Positions 41,674 to 50,169 of a DNA stretch of 64,000 nt are shown in pieces (the first letter of the stretch is position 1; every line of letters begins with the position of its first letter). The position numbers and the translations under genes are program-made. Source of the DNA: Planotetraspora kaengkrachanensis (lineage in GTDB: Bacteria; Actinomycetota; Actinomycetes; Streptosporangiales; Streptosporangiaceae). The DNA lies in NCBI RefSeq assembly GCF_016862895.1, contig NZ_BONV01000031.1:105665-169664 (forward strand), in the 5' to 3' direction. The notes under the pieces were generated by a model that saw only the letters and a program-made list of their open reading frames with translations, was not told the DNA's origin and ran no database searches.

Positions 41674-42687
41674 ATGCATTTCGACTACGTCATGGCGATC
41701 GGCTCCTTCCTGGTCGCGGTCGTCGTCGGACTGACAGGCATGGGCGGCGGCGCACTCATGACACCCATGCTGGTGACCTTCTTCGGTGTGCCGCCACTCG
41801 CAGCGGTCTCCAGCGACCTCGTCGCCGCCGCCGTCATGAAGCCCGTCGGCAGCCTCGTGCATCTGCGCCGGGGAACGGTCGACCTCAGGCTCGTCGGCTG
41901 GCTGTGCGCGGGCTCGGTTCCCGCCGCGTTCTGCGGCGTTCTCGTCGCACGCGCGCTCGGCACCGGTGAGGACGTCCAGGGCGTGATCCAGGCGGCCCTG
42001 GGCGTCGCCCTGCTCATCGCCGCGGGGGGCCTGGCCGTACGAGGTTATCTCGCCATGCGCGACAGGGCCGAGGGCCGCACCTCCGCGACGGGACGCAGGA
42101 CCGCGGCCCCCGGCGAGCCGGCCGCGACCGGGTTGCCCACCGTGACCGTGCGACGGCTGCCGACGGTGCTCGTCGGAGTCGTGGGCGGGCTGGTGGTCGG
42201 CATGACGTCGGTGGGGTCGGGCTCACTCATCATCGTCGCGCTGCTGGCCCTGTATCCCGCGCTCAAGGCCAACCAGCTCGTCGGCACCGACCTGGTCCAG
42301 GCCGTGCCGCTCGTCATGTCGGCCGCACTCGGGCACGTGCTCTTCGGCGACTTCCAGCTGTCGGTGACCGCCGCCCTGCTCGCCGGGTCGATCCCCGGCG
42401 TATACATCGGATCGCGCATCTCCTCCCGGGCCCCCGGCGGGCTGGTGCGCCGGATTCTGGCGTTCGTGTTGCTCGCCTCGGCACTGAAGATGTTCGGCGT
42501 GGGCAACGCCGCCACCGTCTGGGTGCTGGTCGGCGTGCTGCTCGCCGCGCCCGCCGGGTGGACCCTCCTGCGGGTACGGCACGGCCTGCCCGCGATTGCC
42601 TGGAAGCGCTCGTCCGTCGCTGTTCACGCCGACGCCCCGGACGCCCCCAAAATGGGGCATGAGACAACTGGTTCGACCGCGAATTGA
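41674..42687 (+). CDS. TauE/SafE-family sulfite/organosulfonate exporter-like membrane protein
   Basis: A 337-residue protein with about eight membrane helices in two repeats. Each repeat has the Gly-rich motif of the family: VVVGLTGMGGGALMTPML (about 17-34) and VVGMTSVGSGSLIIVALL (about 170-190). A charged cytoplasmic loop (about 115-150) separates them. Substrate unproven. Its last 29 bases overlap the aminotransferase gene. Confidence 0.88.
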   Translation: MHFDYVMAIGSFLVAVVVGLTGMGGGALMTPMLVTFFGVPPLAAVSSDLVAAAVMKPVGSLVHLRRGTVDLRLVGWLCAGSVPAAFCGVLVARALGTGEDVQGVIQAALGVALLIAAGGLAVRGYLAMRDRAEGRTSATGRRTAAPGEPAATGLPTVTVRRLPTVLVGVVGGLVVGMTSVGSGSLIIVALLALYPALKANQLVGTDLVQAVPLVMSAALGHVLFGDFQLSVTAALLAGSIPGVYIGSRISSRAPGGLVRRILAFVLLASALKMFGVGNAATVWVLVGVLLAAPAGWTLLRVRHGLPAIAWKRSSVAVHADAPDAPKMGHETTGSTAN

Positions 42688-43444
42688 GATCAACGGCCGC
42701 CCGCCGGTAGCGGAGGACGTTCCGCTCCCCCTGGTCAACCACGGCCACTTCACCGCCATGCAGGTCAGAGACGGCAGGACGAGGGGTCTGGATCTGCATC
42801 TCGCGCGACTGGACGGCGCCACCCGGGAGTTGTTCGGCGACGGGCTGGACGGCGACCTCGTGCGCGAGCGCATCCGGCACGCCCTCGCCGACGACGTCTC
42901 CGACGCGTCGGTGCGCGTCATCGTCTACTGGCCGGACGGCGACGACGCGGCGTCCATCGTGGTGACCGTTCGGCCGCCCGCGCCGGACCCGAAGAGCCCG
43001 CAGAGCCTCATGTCGGTCGGCTACCAGCGGCCCGCCGCCCACATCAAACACGTCGGCGGGTTCGGGCAGTTCCACTACGGACGCACGGCCGCACGCGAAG
43101 GCTTCGACGACGCTCTGCTGACCGGCCACGGCGGGGTCGTCGCGGAGAGCACCATCGCCAACATCGGCTTCTTCGACGGGACGTCCGTCGTCTGGCCTGA
43201 CGCACCGTGCCTGCACGGGATCACCATGCAACTGCTGGAGCCGCGACTCCCCGACATCGGGATCGGGTCCCGGCGCGGGCCGGTGCGACTGGCCGACGTC
43301 ACCGGTTTCGAGGCGGTCTTCATCACCAATTCCCACGGGGTCGCCGCGATCGGACGCGTCGACGACATGACCCTTCCCACCGGGCACCCCGTCGTCGAGG
43401 CCGCGGCGCGCCTGTACGACTCGGTCCCCTGGGACGTCATCTGA
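42659..43444 (+). CDS. Class IV PLP aminotransferase-family protein
   Basis: A 261-residue branched-chain-aminotransferase/ADC-lyase fold protein. The probable PLP Lys is in AAHIKHVGGFGQFHYG (about residue 122). GGVVAESTIANIGFFDG (about 155-171) is the phosphate-binding ExxxxNxF region. It could be an aminodeoxychorismate lyase or D-amino acid transaminase-like enzyme; the sequence does not decide. ATG 42659 overlaps the exporter gene by 29 bases, implying cotranscription. Confidence 0.85.
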   Translation: MRQLVRPRIEINGRPPVAEDVPLPLVNHGHFTAMQVRDGRTRGLDLHLARLDGATRELFGDGLDGDLVRERIRHALADDVSDASVRVIVYWPDGDDAASIVVTVRPPAPDPKSPQSLMSVGYQRPAAHIKHVGGFGQFHYGRTAAREGFDDALLTGHGGVVAESTIANIGFFDGTSVVWPDAPCLHGITMQLLEPRLPDIGIGSRRGPVRLADVTGFEAVFITNSHGVAAIGRVDDMTLPTGHPVVEAAARLYDSVPWDVI

Positions 43445-43597
43445 GCCCGGCTCCCGGGCGAATTTGGGCCTTGACCGAAGAACCTGACAACCCTACGGTC
43501 ATGTCCGGTCAACCGTTCACATGCGCGCTCACGGTTCACATGGCGGAACCGTCCCCAGGATCGCCGACGGTTGACGCACGCCGACAGAAAGGCCCCC

Positions 43598-44860
43598 ATG
43601 CGCCCCCCATCGCCCCTCCCCCCAGGCCGGCCGTCCCACGGCCGGGCGCGCTCCCGCCGCACCGCCGTCCTGTTCTCGGCACTCGCGGCGCTCTCGACGC
43701 TGGCCGCGCTCTGCCTGACCGGGCTGACCGGGCTGACGAGCACGCCGAGTTTCGCGAAGGCGGCCGCGCCGGCCACGTTCGTCCACCCGGGCGTCTTCGT
43801 CAGCCGGCCGCAACTCGACTTCATGCGGTCGAAGGTGCAGGCGGGCGCGCAACCCTGGAAGGCCGCCTACGACCAGATGGTCGCAAGCAGGTACGCGTCG
43901 CTCTCCCGCACCCCCAAGCCGCGGGCGATCGTCGAGTGCGGGTCGTACTCCAACCCGAACAACGGGTGCACCGACGAGCGCGAGGACGCGATCGCGGCCT
44001 ACACCGACGCGCTGATCTGGTACGTCACCCGCGACAGCCGGTACGCCGAGAAGGCCATCAGCCTGATGGACGCCTGGTCGGCCACGATCAGGGACCACAC
44101 CAACAGCAACGCGCCGCTGCAGACCGGATGGGCGGGATCCTCCTGGCCGAGGGCGGCGGAGATCATCCGCTACACCTACACCGGCTGGCCGTCCGCGAAC
44201 GTCACCCGCTTCGCCACCATGCTCCGCAACGTCTATCTGCCCAAGGTCATCAACGGCTCCAACAGCAACGGCAACTGGGAGCTGAGCATGATGGAGGCCG
44301 CGATCGGCATCTCGGTCTTCCTCGAGGACCGCACGAGCTACGACAAGGCCGTGGCCAAGTTCCGCGGCCGGGTGCCCGCCTACATCTACATCACGGCCGA
44401 CGGCGCGCTCCCCAAGGCGCCCCCCGGCAGTTCGATCGACACCCGTGACGAGATCATCGGCTACTGGCAGGGCCAGTCCACGTTCATGGACGGGCTCACC
44501 CAGGAGACCTGCCGCGACTTCGTCCACACCGGGTACGGCATCGACGCCATCGCCCACTTCGCGGAAACCACCCGCATCCAGGGCCAGGACCTCTACCCCG
44601 AGATCAGCGAGCGGCTCCGCCACGCCCTCGGGCTGCAGTCCAAGTACGAGCTCGGGGCCGCCGTGCCGTCCTCACTGTGCGGCGGCAGCGTCAAGCGGGG
44701 GCTCGGCCCGGTGACCGAGGTCGGCTACAACGCCCTCCACAACCGCATGGGCATCGCCATGACGAACACCCAGACCCTGACCCTGCAGCAACGCCCCGCC
44801 GGAACCAACAACCTCTTCGTCGCATGGGAGACCCTCACCCACGGCGACAACCCGAACTGA
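43598..44860 (+). CDS. Secreted alginate-lyase-family (PL5-like) protein
   Basis: A 420-residue exported protein: long signal region (to about residue 57, SFAKA), then an (alpha/alpha) toroid with FVHPGVFVSRPQLDFMRSK, SYSNPNNGCTDEREDAIAAY, NSNGNWELSMMEAAIGI (catalytic Asn-rich helix of the family) and FVHTGYGIDAIAHFAE. Depolymerises uronate polysaccharides in known relatives; actual substrate here unknown. ATG 43598 has GAAAGG six bases upstream. Two GTTCACATG copies 19 bases apart (43515 and 43534) precede it. Confidence 0.85.
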   Translation: MRPPSPLPPGRPSHGRARSRRTAVLFSALAALSTLAALCLTGLTGLTSTPSFAKAAAPATFVHPGVFVSRPQLDFMRSKVQAGAQPWKAAYDQMVASRYASLSRTPKPRAIVECGSYSNPNNGCTDEREDAIAAYTDALIWYVTRDSRYAEKAISLMDAWSATIRDHTNSNAPLQTGWAGSSWPRAAEIIRYTYTGWPSANVTRFATMLRNVYLPKVINGSNSNGNWELSMMEAAIGISVFLEDRTSYDKAVAKFRGRVPAYIYITADGALPKAPPGSSIDTRDEIIGYWQGQSTFMDGLTQETCRDFVHTGYGIDAIAHFAETTRIQGQDLYPEISERLRHALGLQSKYELGAAVPSSLCGGSVKRGLGPVTEVGYNALHNRMGIAMTNTQTLTLQQRPAGTNNLFVAWETLTHGDNPN

Positions 44861-44892
44861 CCCCGCGGCCCTGATACCGCCGGCCCCACCAC

Positions 44893-44940
44893 GGCCGCCG
44901 TTCCCCCCCTCGTCACGGGGAGCGGCGGCCCGCGGCATTT
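44893..44940. terminator. Hairpin terminator after the alginate-lyase gene
   Basis: GGCCGCCG (44893-44900) pairs with CGGCGGCC (44933-44940), extended by an inner TCCCC/GGGGA stem. Confidence 0.65.
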
Positions 44941-45012
44941 CAGCAGCCGGTTTCAGCAGCCGGTCTCAGTGGCCGGTTCAGTGGCCGGTTCAGTGGCCGG
45001 TTCAGTGGCCGG
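44938..45012. repeat. Six-copy 12-13-bp tandem repeat over a stop codon
   Basis: Three 13-base units (44938-44976) and three 12-base units of TTCAGTGGCCGG (44977-45012). The last unit contains the stop codon of the DUF4142 gene (TCA 45002-45004), and the five others repeat it downstream of that gene. The 12-base units are identical; the 13-base ones have diverged. Confidence 0.85.
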
Positions 45013-45556
45013 GCATCCCCGCGTCGGGGATCCCGCCGCTCACCTGGCCAAGCAGGGCCAGATGCGCCCGCACGGCGGGCCTGGCCTCGGCCGCCAGCCT
45101 CTTCACCTCGATGGACGAGCCCTCACGCAGTTCCTGGGCGATACTCCGCAGAAGCCGGTGGTGGTGATCGGCCTCATGGGCCAGCCAGGCCCGGTCGAAC
45201 GCCGCCCCCGAGTGCCGCGCCATCCGGCGCATGTCCGCCGCCCCGGCGGTCCCCGCCGTACCGGGCAGCGTCACCGCGACCTGCCCGGCGACCCGCTTGA
45301 CGTCCTCGTCGAGCGCGGTGTGGTCGCTCACCATCCGCTTCACCAGATCACGTACGGCAGGCGCGCTCGCCGTCCGCTCGATCATCGGGCCGTTCTCGAT
45401 CATGTTCAGGTTCGCCTGGTGCGTCTCGATCAGGAACATGCGGTCCTGCTGGTTGACCTGCTCCGGGTTCGCCCCCTCCCGGGCGGCGGCGACACCGACC
45501 GTCCCCCACGTCAGGACGGCGGACACGCCGAGCACGACGGCGACTCTCGACAGCAT
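45002..45556 (-). CDS. Secreted DUF4142 protein
   Basis: A 184-residue exported protein: signal peptide ending near GVAAA (about residue 25), then a ferritin-like helical bundle. Family marks are NQQDRMFLIETHQANLNMIE, VKRMVSDHTALDEDVKRV, and HSGAAFDRAWLAHEADHHH. Function unknown; related proteins appear in stress responses. The gene ends inside a tandem repeat. Confidence 0.87.
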   Translation of the reverse strand: MLSRVAVVLGVSAVLTWGTVGVAAAREGANPEQVNQQDRMFLIETHQANLNMIENGPMIERTASAPAVRDLVKRMVSDHTALDEDVKRVAGQVAVTLPGTAGTAGAADMRRMARHSGAAFDRAWLAHEADHHHRLLRSIAQELREGSSIEVKRLAAEARPAVRAHLALLGQVSGGIPDAGMPGH

Positions 45557-45681
45557 GCGATCTCCCCCCGATGGTTCGGTCGCTTCCGTTCACCCTGCCG
45601 AAATTTCGGATATAAGGCCTATACCCGGAGAAAGTTTCTGATCACTCGGCCCTGTGGTGGGCCCTGAGGGGAGAGGCACCG

Positions 45682-46764
45682 ATGACCGAGCAGCACGCCG
45701 CCACACGCACTCTCATCACGCGCGAGGTGGTCAAGCCGACTCCGGCGGAGCTGATGGAGGACACCGGAACCGGCCTCGACTTCGGTACGCGCCCCGACCG
45801 GATGCCCGGACATGTCACCCCGGCCGACCGTTTCTTCGTCCGCAACCACGCGCCGACGCCGCGCCTCGACGCGGCGACCTGGACCCTGCGGATCGAGGGC
45901 GACGGCGTGCGTGCCCCCGTCTCCTACACCTACGACGACCTGTGGCGCCGGTTCCCGATGGTCTCGGTGGTCGCGACGCTCGAGTGCGCCGGCAACCGCA
46001 GAGCGCTGTTCGGCGAAGAGGCCGGAGCGCGCTTCGAAGGGACGCAATGGGGACGCGGCGCCGTGGGCACGGCTGAGTGGACGGGCGTGCGCCTGCGAGA
46101 CCTGCTCGAACCGGCGGGAGTCACGTCCCGTGCGTGCGAGGTCATGCCGGAGGGCCTCGACGCGGCCCGGGCGTGCAGGCCCCTGCCGCTGGCGAAGGCG
46201 CTCGCCGACGACACCCTGGTCACCGTCGCCATGAACGGCGAGATCCTTCCGCCCGATCACGGTTTCCCGGCCCGGATCGTGGTGTCCGGCTGGCTCGGCG
46301 CCGCCAGCATCAAGTGGGTGGGGCGGATCGAGGTGGCGGAGCGGCCGCTGCGCGTGCCGTGGAACACCCGCGACTACGTGCTCTTCGGCCCAGGCCATCC
46401 GGCCGAGGGCACGCCCATCACCGGCGTCCCCGTGTCCGCCCTGGTGGAACTGCCCTGGCCCGCCCGGCTCCGACCGGGTCCCCAGATCGTCCGCGGGCGG
46501 GCGTTCGCCGGTGAACGCCCGGTCGTGGCGGTGGACTACCGCGTCGACGAAAACGAGCCCTGGCGGCCGGCGGTCCTGACCACCCCCGGATCGGCGGGCG
46601 TGTGGGCGCGATGGCAGTTCCACTGGAACCCCCGTCCGGACGACCACGTGATCCGCGTGCGCGCCATCGACGACCAGGGGTGTTCCCAGCCCGACTCCAG
46701 TGCGTGGAACGCTCTCGGCTACTGCCAGAACGCGGTGCTCGCCCACCCTGTCATGGTCGGCTGA
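45682..46764 (+). CDS. Sulfite oxidase-family molybdenum enzyme
   Basis: A 360-residue cytoplasmic protein with a molybdopterin-binding domain (about 40-215) and a dimerisation domain (about 245-355). TLECAGNRRALFGEEAG carries the Mo-ligand Cys; IVVSGWLGAASIKWVGRIEV is the end of the cofactor domain; QFHWNPRPDDHVIRVRAID the dimerisation domain. No signal peptide or heme domain is present, unlike many bacterial sulfite dehydrogenases. Electron acceptor and true substrate unknown. GGGGAGAGG precedes the ATG. Confidence 0.9.
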   Translation: MTEQHAATRTLITREVVKPTPAELMEDTGTGLDFGTRPDRMPGHVTPADRFFVRNHAPTPRLDAATWTLRIEGDGVRAPVSYTYDDLWRRFPMVSVVATLECAGNRRALFGEEAGARFEGTQWGRGAVGTAEWTGVRLRDLLEPAGVTSRACEVMPEGLDAARACRPLPLAKALADDTLVTVAMNGEILPPDHGFPARIVVSGWLGAASIKWVGRIEVAERPLRVPWNTRDYVLFGPGHPAEGTPITGVPVSALVELPWPARLRPGPQIVRGRAFAGERPVVAVDYRVDENEPWRPAVLTTPGSAGVWARWQFHWNPRPDDHVIRVRAIDDQGCSQPDSSAWNALGYCQNAVLAHPVMVG

Positions 46765-46870
46765 TCGCGCTCTCGCACCCACGAAATTGCCGGCTCGTAG
46801 CGGCAATTGATTTGAATTCCTGCTAACGCCTCATATGCTCGCAATGAACCCCCAATAAAGGAGCGATTGT

Positions 46871-47686
46871 TTGGCCGAGGACGGACCCCTCCCGTCAGGC
46901 ATCGACGTGCACGTCCCGAACGCCGCACGGATGTACAACTACTTCCTGGGCGGAAAGGACAACTTCCCCGTCGACAGGGAGGCCGCCGAGTTCGTTCTCG
47001 CGGTGGCCCCCGAGGCCAGAGAACTGGCAATCCAGAACCGGTCGTTCCTGCGCAGAGCCGTACGCCATCTCGCGGAGGACGCCGGGATCCGCCAGTTCGT
47101 GGACATCGGCACGGGACTGCCGACCCAGGGGAACGTCCACGAGGTGGCCGGCGAGATCGACCCCGGGACCCGGGTGGCCTACGTGGACAACGATCCCGTC
47201 GTCCTCGCACACGCCCGCGCCCTGCTCTCCAACGCCACCAACACGATCACCATCCCTGGGGACCTCCGCGAGCCGGAGAGCATCTTCGACACCCCCGAAC
47301 TCCTGTCTCTGATCGATTTCGCCGAGCCGGTCGCGGTGCTGCTCGTCGCCGTGCTGCACTTCCTGCCCGACAGCGCCAAGCCCGCCGAGGTGGTCGCCCG
47401 CCTGCGCGACACGCTGCCGCCCGGCAGCTACGTCGTGTTGTCCCACGTCACCGCGGAAGATCGCGTCACCCCCGCCCGCCAGGGTGCGGCCGTCTACGAG
47501 CGGGCCAGCTCGAGCGTCACACTGCGCGAACGCGCCGAGATCTGCGGGTTCTTCGAGGGCTTCGAGCTCGTCGACCCCGGTGTGGTGCGGCTCGACGAGT
47601 GGCGGCCGGACCTCGACGCCTCCCTGGCGAATCGAGGACTCGACCTGCCGACGTGGTTCCTGTGCGGCGCCGGCCGGGTGCCCTGA
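46871..47686 (+). CDS. SAV2177/DUF574-type SAM-dependent methyltransferase
   Basis: A 271-residue methyltransferase typical of actinomycetes: PNAARMYNYFLGGKDNFPVD at the N-terminus, VDIGTGLPTQGNVHEVA (SAM loop), VAYVDNDPVVLAHARALL, and a C-terminal WRPDLDASLA-like strand. Many copies occur per genome and the substrates are unknown. The TTG start is supported by AAGGAG eight bases upstream. Confidence 0.92.
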   Translation: MAEDGPLPSGIDVHVPNAARMYNYFLGGKDNFPVDREAAEFVLAVAPEARELAIQNRSFLRRAVRHLAEDAGIRQFVDIGTGLPTQGNVHEVAGEIDPGTRVAYVDNDPVVLAHARALLSNATNTITIPGDLREPESIFDTPELLSLIDFAEPVAVLLVAVLHFLPDSAKPAEVVARLRDTLPPGSYVVLSHVTAEDRVTPARQGAAVYERASSSVTLRERAEICGFFEGFELVDPGVVRLDEWRPDLDASLANRGLDLPTWFLCGAGRVP

Positions 47687-47711
47687 CCCCGGGAACGGCG
47701 CTCGATCTGGC

Positions 47712-48086
47712 TCAGCCGGCGAGGCACTCCGACATCTCGGGCCTGGGCTCCGGCCCGTCATGGGTCCTGATCGCCAGGCTGAACAGTGCGACGAGCAGGT
47801 CCACGTCGTCCTCGGTGTCCAGCCGGATGCCGATCCAGTCGCGGTGCGGCTCCAGGGCGACCTGCCGCGCCCCTTCGAGAGCCGGTCGCATCCGCTCGAT
47901 GAGCGGCACGGTCAGCCACAGCTCGGCCTCGTTGCCGGTATGCAGGTGGAGGATCTGTCTCGCGCCGACCGACACGCCTGCGCCGCTCCCGCACGCGGCC
48001 GTCCCCGTCCGGCATTCCGGCCAGGTCTCAAGCTGCTTCAGGACGCGCGAGGCCATCGACTGCCTGGCGATCCCAGACACGCTCAT
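47712..48086 (-). CDS. Small DUF5519 (luciferase-domain-like) protein
   Basis: A 124-residue protein resembling the DUF5519 family: RVLKQLETWPECRTG at the start, ARQILHLHTGNEAELWLTVP in the middle, DWIGIRLDTEDDVDLLVALF at the end. No catalytic residue can be named. ATG 48086 chosen; further in-frame starts upstream (to 48146) lie in AT-rich, probably non-coding DNA. Convergent with the methyltransferase gene. Confidence 0.7.
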   Translation of the reverse strand: MSVSGIARQSMASRVLKQLETWPECRTGTAACGSGAGVSVGARQILHLHTGNEAELWLTVPLIERMRPALEGARQVALEPHRDWIGIRLDTEDDVDLLVALFSLAIRTHDGPEPRPEMSECLAG

Positions 48087-48324
48087 GAACTCATCGTGAC
48101 CGGCGGAGAGATCAGCTGGAAGCAGATAACGGCAATCGTTATTCACCGGGCGTACATCTACATCTCACCCATGGCCGTCAACCGCCGTCAGAAGTCCGAA
48201 ACGCACTTCCGGCAAGGCATCAAAATACGGTGAATATTGCGTTACGCGCCGCGTGTCCCAATTCTCCTGGACGGTGACTGCACGGAATGCTGTGTTCATC
48301 CCGGCGACAAGGGAGGATCTTCAC

Positions 48325-48600
48325 ATGCTTCGGCGGACCCGCCTTTTCGGACAGAAGACCCGCGTCACGTTCACCCTCCCCCTTGATCAGCCCTCCGGCG
48401 CCGTCAGCGTCGTCGGCGACTTCAACGAATGGCGGCCGGGAGACCACGAGTTGCTGCGCCGCCGCGACGGGACACGCACCGTGTCCGTGATCCTGCCCGC
48501 CGGTGTCCACCGCTTCCGCTACCTGGCGACCGGTGGCATCTGGTTCGACGACGAGACCGCCGACAAGATCGATCACCTGGGCAGCGTGGTCTACCTCTAG
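48325..48600 (+). CDS. CBM48-type glycogen-binding domain protein
   Basis: A 91-residue protein that is essentially one isoamylase-early-set/AMPK glycogen-binding module: VTFTLPLDQPSGAVSVVGDF, then NEWRPGDHEL and RYLATGGIWFDDETADK. It is probably a stand-alone alpha-glucan-binding protein or regulator; no enzyme domain. GGGAGGA lies seven bases before the ATG. The 48087-48324 spacer shows no other gene. Confidence 0.85.
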   Translation: MLRRTRLFGQKTRVTFTLPLDQPSGAVSVVGDFNEWRPGDHELLRRRDGTRTVSVILPAGVHRFRYLATGGIWFDDETADKIDHLGSVVYL

Positions 48601-48625
48601 GTCCCTTCGTTTAGGTCCCTTCGTT
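48598..48625. repeat. Two-copy 14-bp tandem repeat including a stop codon
   Basis: TAGGTCCCTTCGTT occurs at 48598-48611 and 48612-48625, identical. The first TAG is the stop codon of the CBM48 gene; the second copy lies directly downstream. Confidence 0.85.
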
Positions 48626-48643
48626 ATCGGCCGGGCGTACAAG

Positions 48644-48685
48644 AACGGCACCCCGGGCCCCGTGAAGGGCGCCCGGGGTGCCGTT
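48644..48685. terminator. Strong bidirectional hairpin terminator
   Basis: AACGGCACCCCGGG (48644-48657) pairs perfectly with 48672-48685. It lies between the convergent CBM48 and AhpD-like genes. Confidence 0.85.
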
Positions 48686-48705
48686 CGCCGGCCGGTCACT
48701 CCCGG

Positions 48706-49179
48706 TTACGCGAACTGACCGGGCTGGTAGTCGCCGGCGGGCTGCTGAACGATGACGTTCATCCGGTTGAAGGCGTTGATGATGGCGATGAGGGACACGA
48801 GGGCGCCGAGCTGCTCCTCGTCGTAGTGCTTGGCGGCGTTCGCCCACGCCTCGTCCGTGACGCCGCCGGCCGCGTCGGCGATGCGGGTGCCCTGCTCCAC
48901 GAGCTCCAGGGCGGCGCGCTCGGCGTCGGTGAACACCTTGGCCTCCCGCCAGGCCGCGACCAGGTTGAGGCGGGTCGGGGTCTCCCCGGCGTGCGCGGCG
49001 TCCTTGGTGTGCATGTCGGTGCAGAAACCGCAGCCGTTGATCTGGCTGGCGCGGATCTTCACCAGCTCCTGCGTCGCGGCCGGCAGCGTCGACTCCTCGA
49101 CCACCTTGCCCGCCGTGATGAAGTGCTTCAGGGACTTGGTCGCGACCGGGTTGGCGAAGAGGTTCAAGCGAGCATCCAT
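48706..49179 (-). CDS. AhpD/carboxymuconolactone decarboxylase-family protein
   Basis: A 157-residue helical protein with an intact redox site: VKIRASQINGCGFCTDMH (about residues 40-57) has CxxC and the following His. Alkylhydroperoxidase-like; probably antioxidant, substrate unknown. Compare the gene at 5072, in which the site has decayed. A 13-bp tandem repeat (49265-49302) occupies the spacer on its upstream side, between this gene and the next. Confidence 0.9.
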   Translation of the reverse strand: MDARLNLFANPVATKSLKHFITAGKVVEESTLPAATQELVKIRASQINGCGFCTDMHTKDAAHAGETPTRLNLVAAWREAKVFTDAERAALELVEQGTRIADAAGGVTDEAWANAAKHYDEEQLGALVSLIAIINAFNRMNVIVQQPAGDYQPGQFA

Positions 49180-49264
49180 GGTGCACTCCTGCGTCGTCGT
49201 TGGTGCCTACGCCTCTAAGACGTGCCGACTCGGCTGGACGTGACAGGTGAAAATATGACGTGCG

Positions 49265-49302
49265 TCTCCTCCGCCGCTCTCCTCCGCCGCTCTCCTCCCG
49301 CC
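49265..49302. repeat. Three-copy 13-bp tandem repeat
   Basis: TCTCCTCCGCCGC at 49265-49277 and 49278-49290 with a degenerate third copy, in the spacer just past the end of the leftward metal-permease gene. Confidence 0.65.
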
Positions 49303-49311
49303 GCACCGACG

Positions 49312-50169
49312 CTAGACGCGTGCCTCTTCCTGAACCGCGACCGCGACCGGAGCCTCGGCCGCGGGCCGGAGCCGGCCGCGCACCACCGAGGCGACGAAGG
49401 CCGCGCCGAAGGTGGCGCCGCAGAACAGCGCGATGGACGCTCCGGCCGCGATGTTCCACTGCGTGGAGACCCAGACACCGGCGAGCGCGCACACGACGCC
49501 GACCGCGGCGGCGATGGGGAACAGCAACACGAGCCGGTCGGTGATCAGCCGGGCCGTCGCGGCCGGGCCGACCAGGAGGGCGACGGTGAGGATCGCGCCG
49601 AGGGCGGGCACGGTGGCGACCACAGTCACCTCGATGATCGCCAGGAGGGCGAAGTCGAGCACAGCGGTGGGCAGCCCGGCGGCCGCCGCCCCGTTCCTGT
49701 CGAAGGCGACCAGCAGCAGTTCCTTGCCCAGCGCGGCCATCACGACGAGCACGACGACGGCGACGACGGCCGTGATCACCAGGTCCGACGTGCTCACCGC
49801 GAGGACGTCGCCCACCGTGTAGGCGGTCAGGTCCTTGCTGAAGCCGTCCTGCGCCGACACCAGGACGACGCCGAGGGCGAACCCCCCGGACAGCGCGATC
49901 CCGGTCGCGGCGGTGAAGTCCTGCCCGCGCGCCCGCGAGAAGACCACGACGGCGAGGACCACGAGCAGGCCGAAGACGCCGCCGCCGAGATAGAGGTCGA
50001 CGCCCAGCAACGCGGCGACGACGATCCCGGGGAAGGTCCCGTGCGTCAGCGCCATCGTGAAGAACGGCAACCGGCGCGCGATGACGAACACGCCCACCAC
50101 GCCGCCGAGGACGCCGACCAGGGCCGCCTCGATCATGGCCCGGTGGACGGTGGAGTCGAGCCAGGTCAC
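49312..50169 (-). CDS. Metal ABC transporter permease (ABC-3 family)
   Basis: A 285-residue permease with eight or nine hydrophobic helices. FTMALTHGTFPGIVVAALLG is the conserved early motif and VPALGAILTVALLVGPAATA the later one. It is last in the four-gene zinc operon and overlaps the upstream permease by ATGA. A second permease in the same operon suggests a heterodimeric channel. Confidence 0.9.
   Translation of the reverse strand: MTWLDSTVHRAMIEAALVGVLGGVVGVFVIARRLPFFTMALTHGTFPGIVVAALLGVDLYLGGGVFGLLVVLAVVVFSRARGQDFTAATGIALSGGFALGVVLVSAQDGFSKDLTAYTVGDVLAVSTSDLVITAVVAVVVLVVMAALGKELLLVAFDRNGAAAAGLPTAVLDFALLAIIEVTVVATVPALGAILTVALLVGPAATARLITDRLVLLFPIAAAVGVVCALAGVWVSTQWNIAAGASIALFCGATFGAAFVASVVRGRLRPAAEAPVAVAVQEEARV

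Noticed and set aside
43515..43542. Direct GTTCACATG pair as an operator of the alginate-lyase gene
   Set aside because: Two nine-base copies 19 bases apart are suggestive, but no regulator is adjacent and chance cannot be excluded, so I only mention it under the gene.
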